Of a stretch of 5,389 bases of DNA, positions 4,727-5,389 are shown piece after piece. The notes under the pieces are model-generated. The model had not been told where the DNA came from, did no database searches, and saw nothing but the letters and a program-made list of their open reading frames with translations. This DNA comes from an uncultured Collinsella sp. (GTDB lineage: Bacteria > Actinomycetota > Coriobacteriia > Coriobacteriales > Coriobacteriaceae), in the NCBI GenBank assembly GCA_900552995.1, contig USBX01000080.1, positions 1-5,389 of the forward strand, given 5' to 3'. The translations under genes and the position numbers were made by a program. How positions within the stretch are numbered: the stretch's first letter is position 1; each line of letters opens with the position of its first letter.

Positions 4727-5389
4727 CTAGAAACGGTTGCCGCGGAAGCCGCCACCGTTGCGGCCGCCACGGTCGCCACCGCGACCGCCGCGGTCGTTAC
4801 CACGGTTGCCGCCGAAGCCGCCACGGTTGCCACCGCGATCGCCATAGCCACCACGGTTGCCGCCAAAGCCGCCGCGACCGCCACGGTCGCCGCCACGGCC
4901 ACCGCGCTCGTCACGGCCGCCGCGAGGACCGCGGTCCTCGTCCAGGCCCATGGCGACGAGCGGAGCGATAACCTTATCGAGAGCGGCCATCAGCTCGGTG
5001 GCCTCCTCGTAAGAAAGCTCGGGCAGGAGCTTCTCCTTCTTGTTGGCAAGCTCGGTCAGGCCCTCAGCGGCATCCTCGGCAGCGAAGACAACGATCTTGC
5101 GCATATCGCCCTCGGCGTCGTCGATGCGGCCGACCAGATCGGCAGCCTCGGCCTCGGCCATCAGGCCATCGAGCTCACGAAGGCGCATGCCCAGCAGGTC
5201 GGACATTTCCTTCTGCTCCATCTTGGGCTTGAGGTCAAGGAGCTTGATGGCGCGCTCGATGTTCGCCATGCGCTCGGCCTTGGCCTCCTCCTCCTTGGAA
5301 ATAGCAAAGCGACGGCTGCGCAGCAGGCGGGCGGCCTTCTGCATCTTGTCCATCAGCTCTTCGTCATCGTAATCAACGGCGGCCTCGAC
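4727..5389 (-). CDS. MarR-like winged-helix protein with C-terminal RGG-repeat tail (5' end outside window)
   Basis: The frame stays open to the right edge (VEAAVDYDDEEL before the Met codon at 5353), so the real start is outside. Counting from that Met, residues 1-35 are basic and charged helices. Residues about 43-100 resemble a MarR-type winged helix: MEQKEMSDLLGM as helix-turn-helix entry, RLRELDGLMAEAEAADLVGR as recognition helix and lead into the wing, then DDAEGDMRKIVVFAAEDAAEGL, which mimics the family's 'D.R...V.LT..G' wing. Residues 101-137 are helical and may be for dimerisation. From Arg141 to the end (Phe208) the chain is low-complexity with eleven RGG units plus Asp, Asn, Phe and Tyr (DRGG, NRGGF, NRGGY). 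Such tails are typical of RNA-binding proteins and of some DEAD-box helicases. The visible part contains no cysteine. The tail is encoded by matching repetitive DNA (4730-4933). Probable role: nucleic-acid-binding regulator; the target is unknown, and an RNA-related role is inference. Confidence 0.8.
   Translation of the reverse strand, partial: VEAAVDYDDEELMDKMQKAARLLRSRRFAISKEEEAKAERMANIERAIKLLDLKPKMEQKEMSDLLGMRLRELDGLMAEAEAADLVGRIDDAEGDMRKIVVFAAEDAAEGLTELANKKEKLLPELSYEEATELMAALDKVIAPLVAMGLDEDRGPRGGRDERGGRGGDRGGRGGFGGNRGGYGDRGGNRGGFGGNRGNDRGGRGGDRGGRNGGGFRGNRF
4730..4933 (-). repeat. Repetitive DNA encoding the RGG tail
   Basis: The stretch consists of short degenerate units (GCCGCCACGGTCGCC-like on the plus strand) that encode RGG, RGGD and RGGF/NRGG blocks. 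Such DNA is prone to slippage, so the number of RGG units may vary between strains. Confidence 0.7.

Noticed and set aside
4705..4971. Plus-strand Arg/His/Gly-rich frame and minus-strand Ala/Val-rich frame over the RGG tail
   Set aside because: Both are out-of-frame readings of the repetitive RGG-coding DNA. Only the RGG frame continues into a sensible folded domain.

Overview
The window looks like chromosome of a high-GC Gram-positive gut actinobacterium. The best guess is class Coriobacteriia, close to Collinsella. This rests on protein style, codon use and the dense REP-like palindromes between genes. It is recognition by eye, not a database result. No rRNA, tRNA, insertion sequence or CRISPR array is visible.

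Left part, plus strand: the 3' portion of an MFS (drug:H+ antiporter-like) transporter runs in from the left edge (2-937). It is followed 51 bp later by a complete low-molecular-weight protein tyrosine phosphatase (989-1435), probably in the same transcript. A convergent, repeat-filled gap (1436-1640) separates these from a minus-strand DUF4143-type AAA ATPase (1641-3002). This is an orphan P-loop ATPase with a C-terminal nuclease-like fold. Just upstream of it are three direct repeats of an ATGAAATGCARAG-type motif, one every 32-33 bp, in an AT-rich stretch. Two copies of one stem-loop repeat (1602-1632 and 3150-3180) flank the ATPase.

Right part, minus strand: a pyridoxal/pyridoxamine kinase (3503-4327) overlaps by 8 bp a small cysteine-rich protein resembling the TIGR04076 family (3181-3510). 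The two form a translationally coupled pair that ends in a strong stem-loop terminator near 3121-3179. Upstream of the kinase is a roughly 400-bp gene-free stretch (4328-4726). It holds a possible promoter, a palindrome-rich repeat (4462-4550) and a roughly 100-bp element that folds as a four-way, cloverleaf-like structure closed by an 11-bp perfect stem (4583-4681). It also holds a hairpin just behind the next gene. That gene (4727 to the right edge, open at its 5' end) encodes a MarR-like winged-helix domain joined to a 68-residue RGG-repeat tail.

The less ordinary points are the wHTH-RGG protein, the cloverleaf element, the phased triple repeat before the ATPase, and the kinase/Cys-rich gene overlap. 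The other genes are standard housekeeping or accessory functions.
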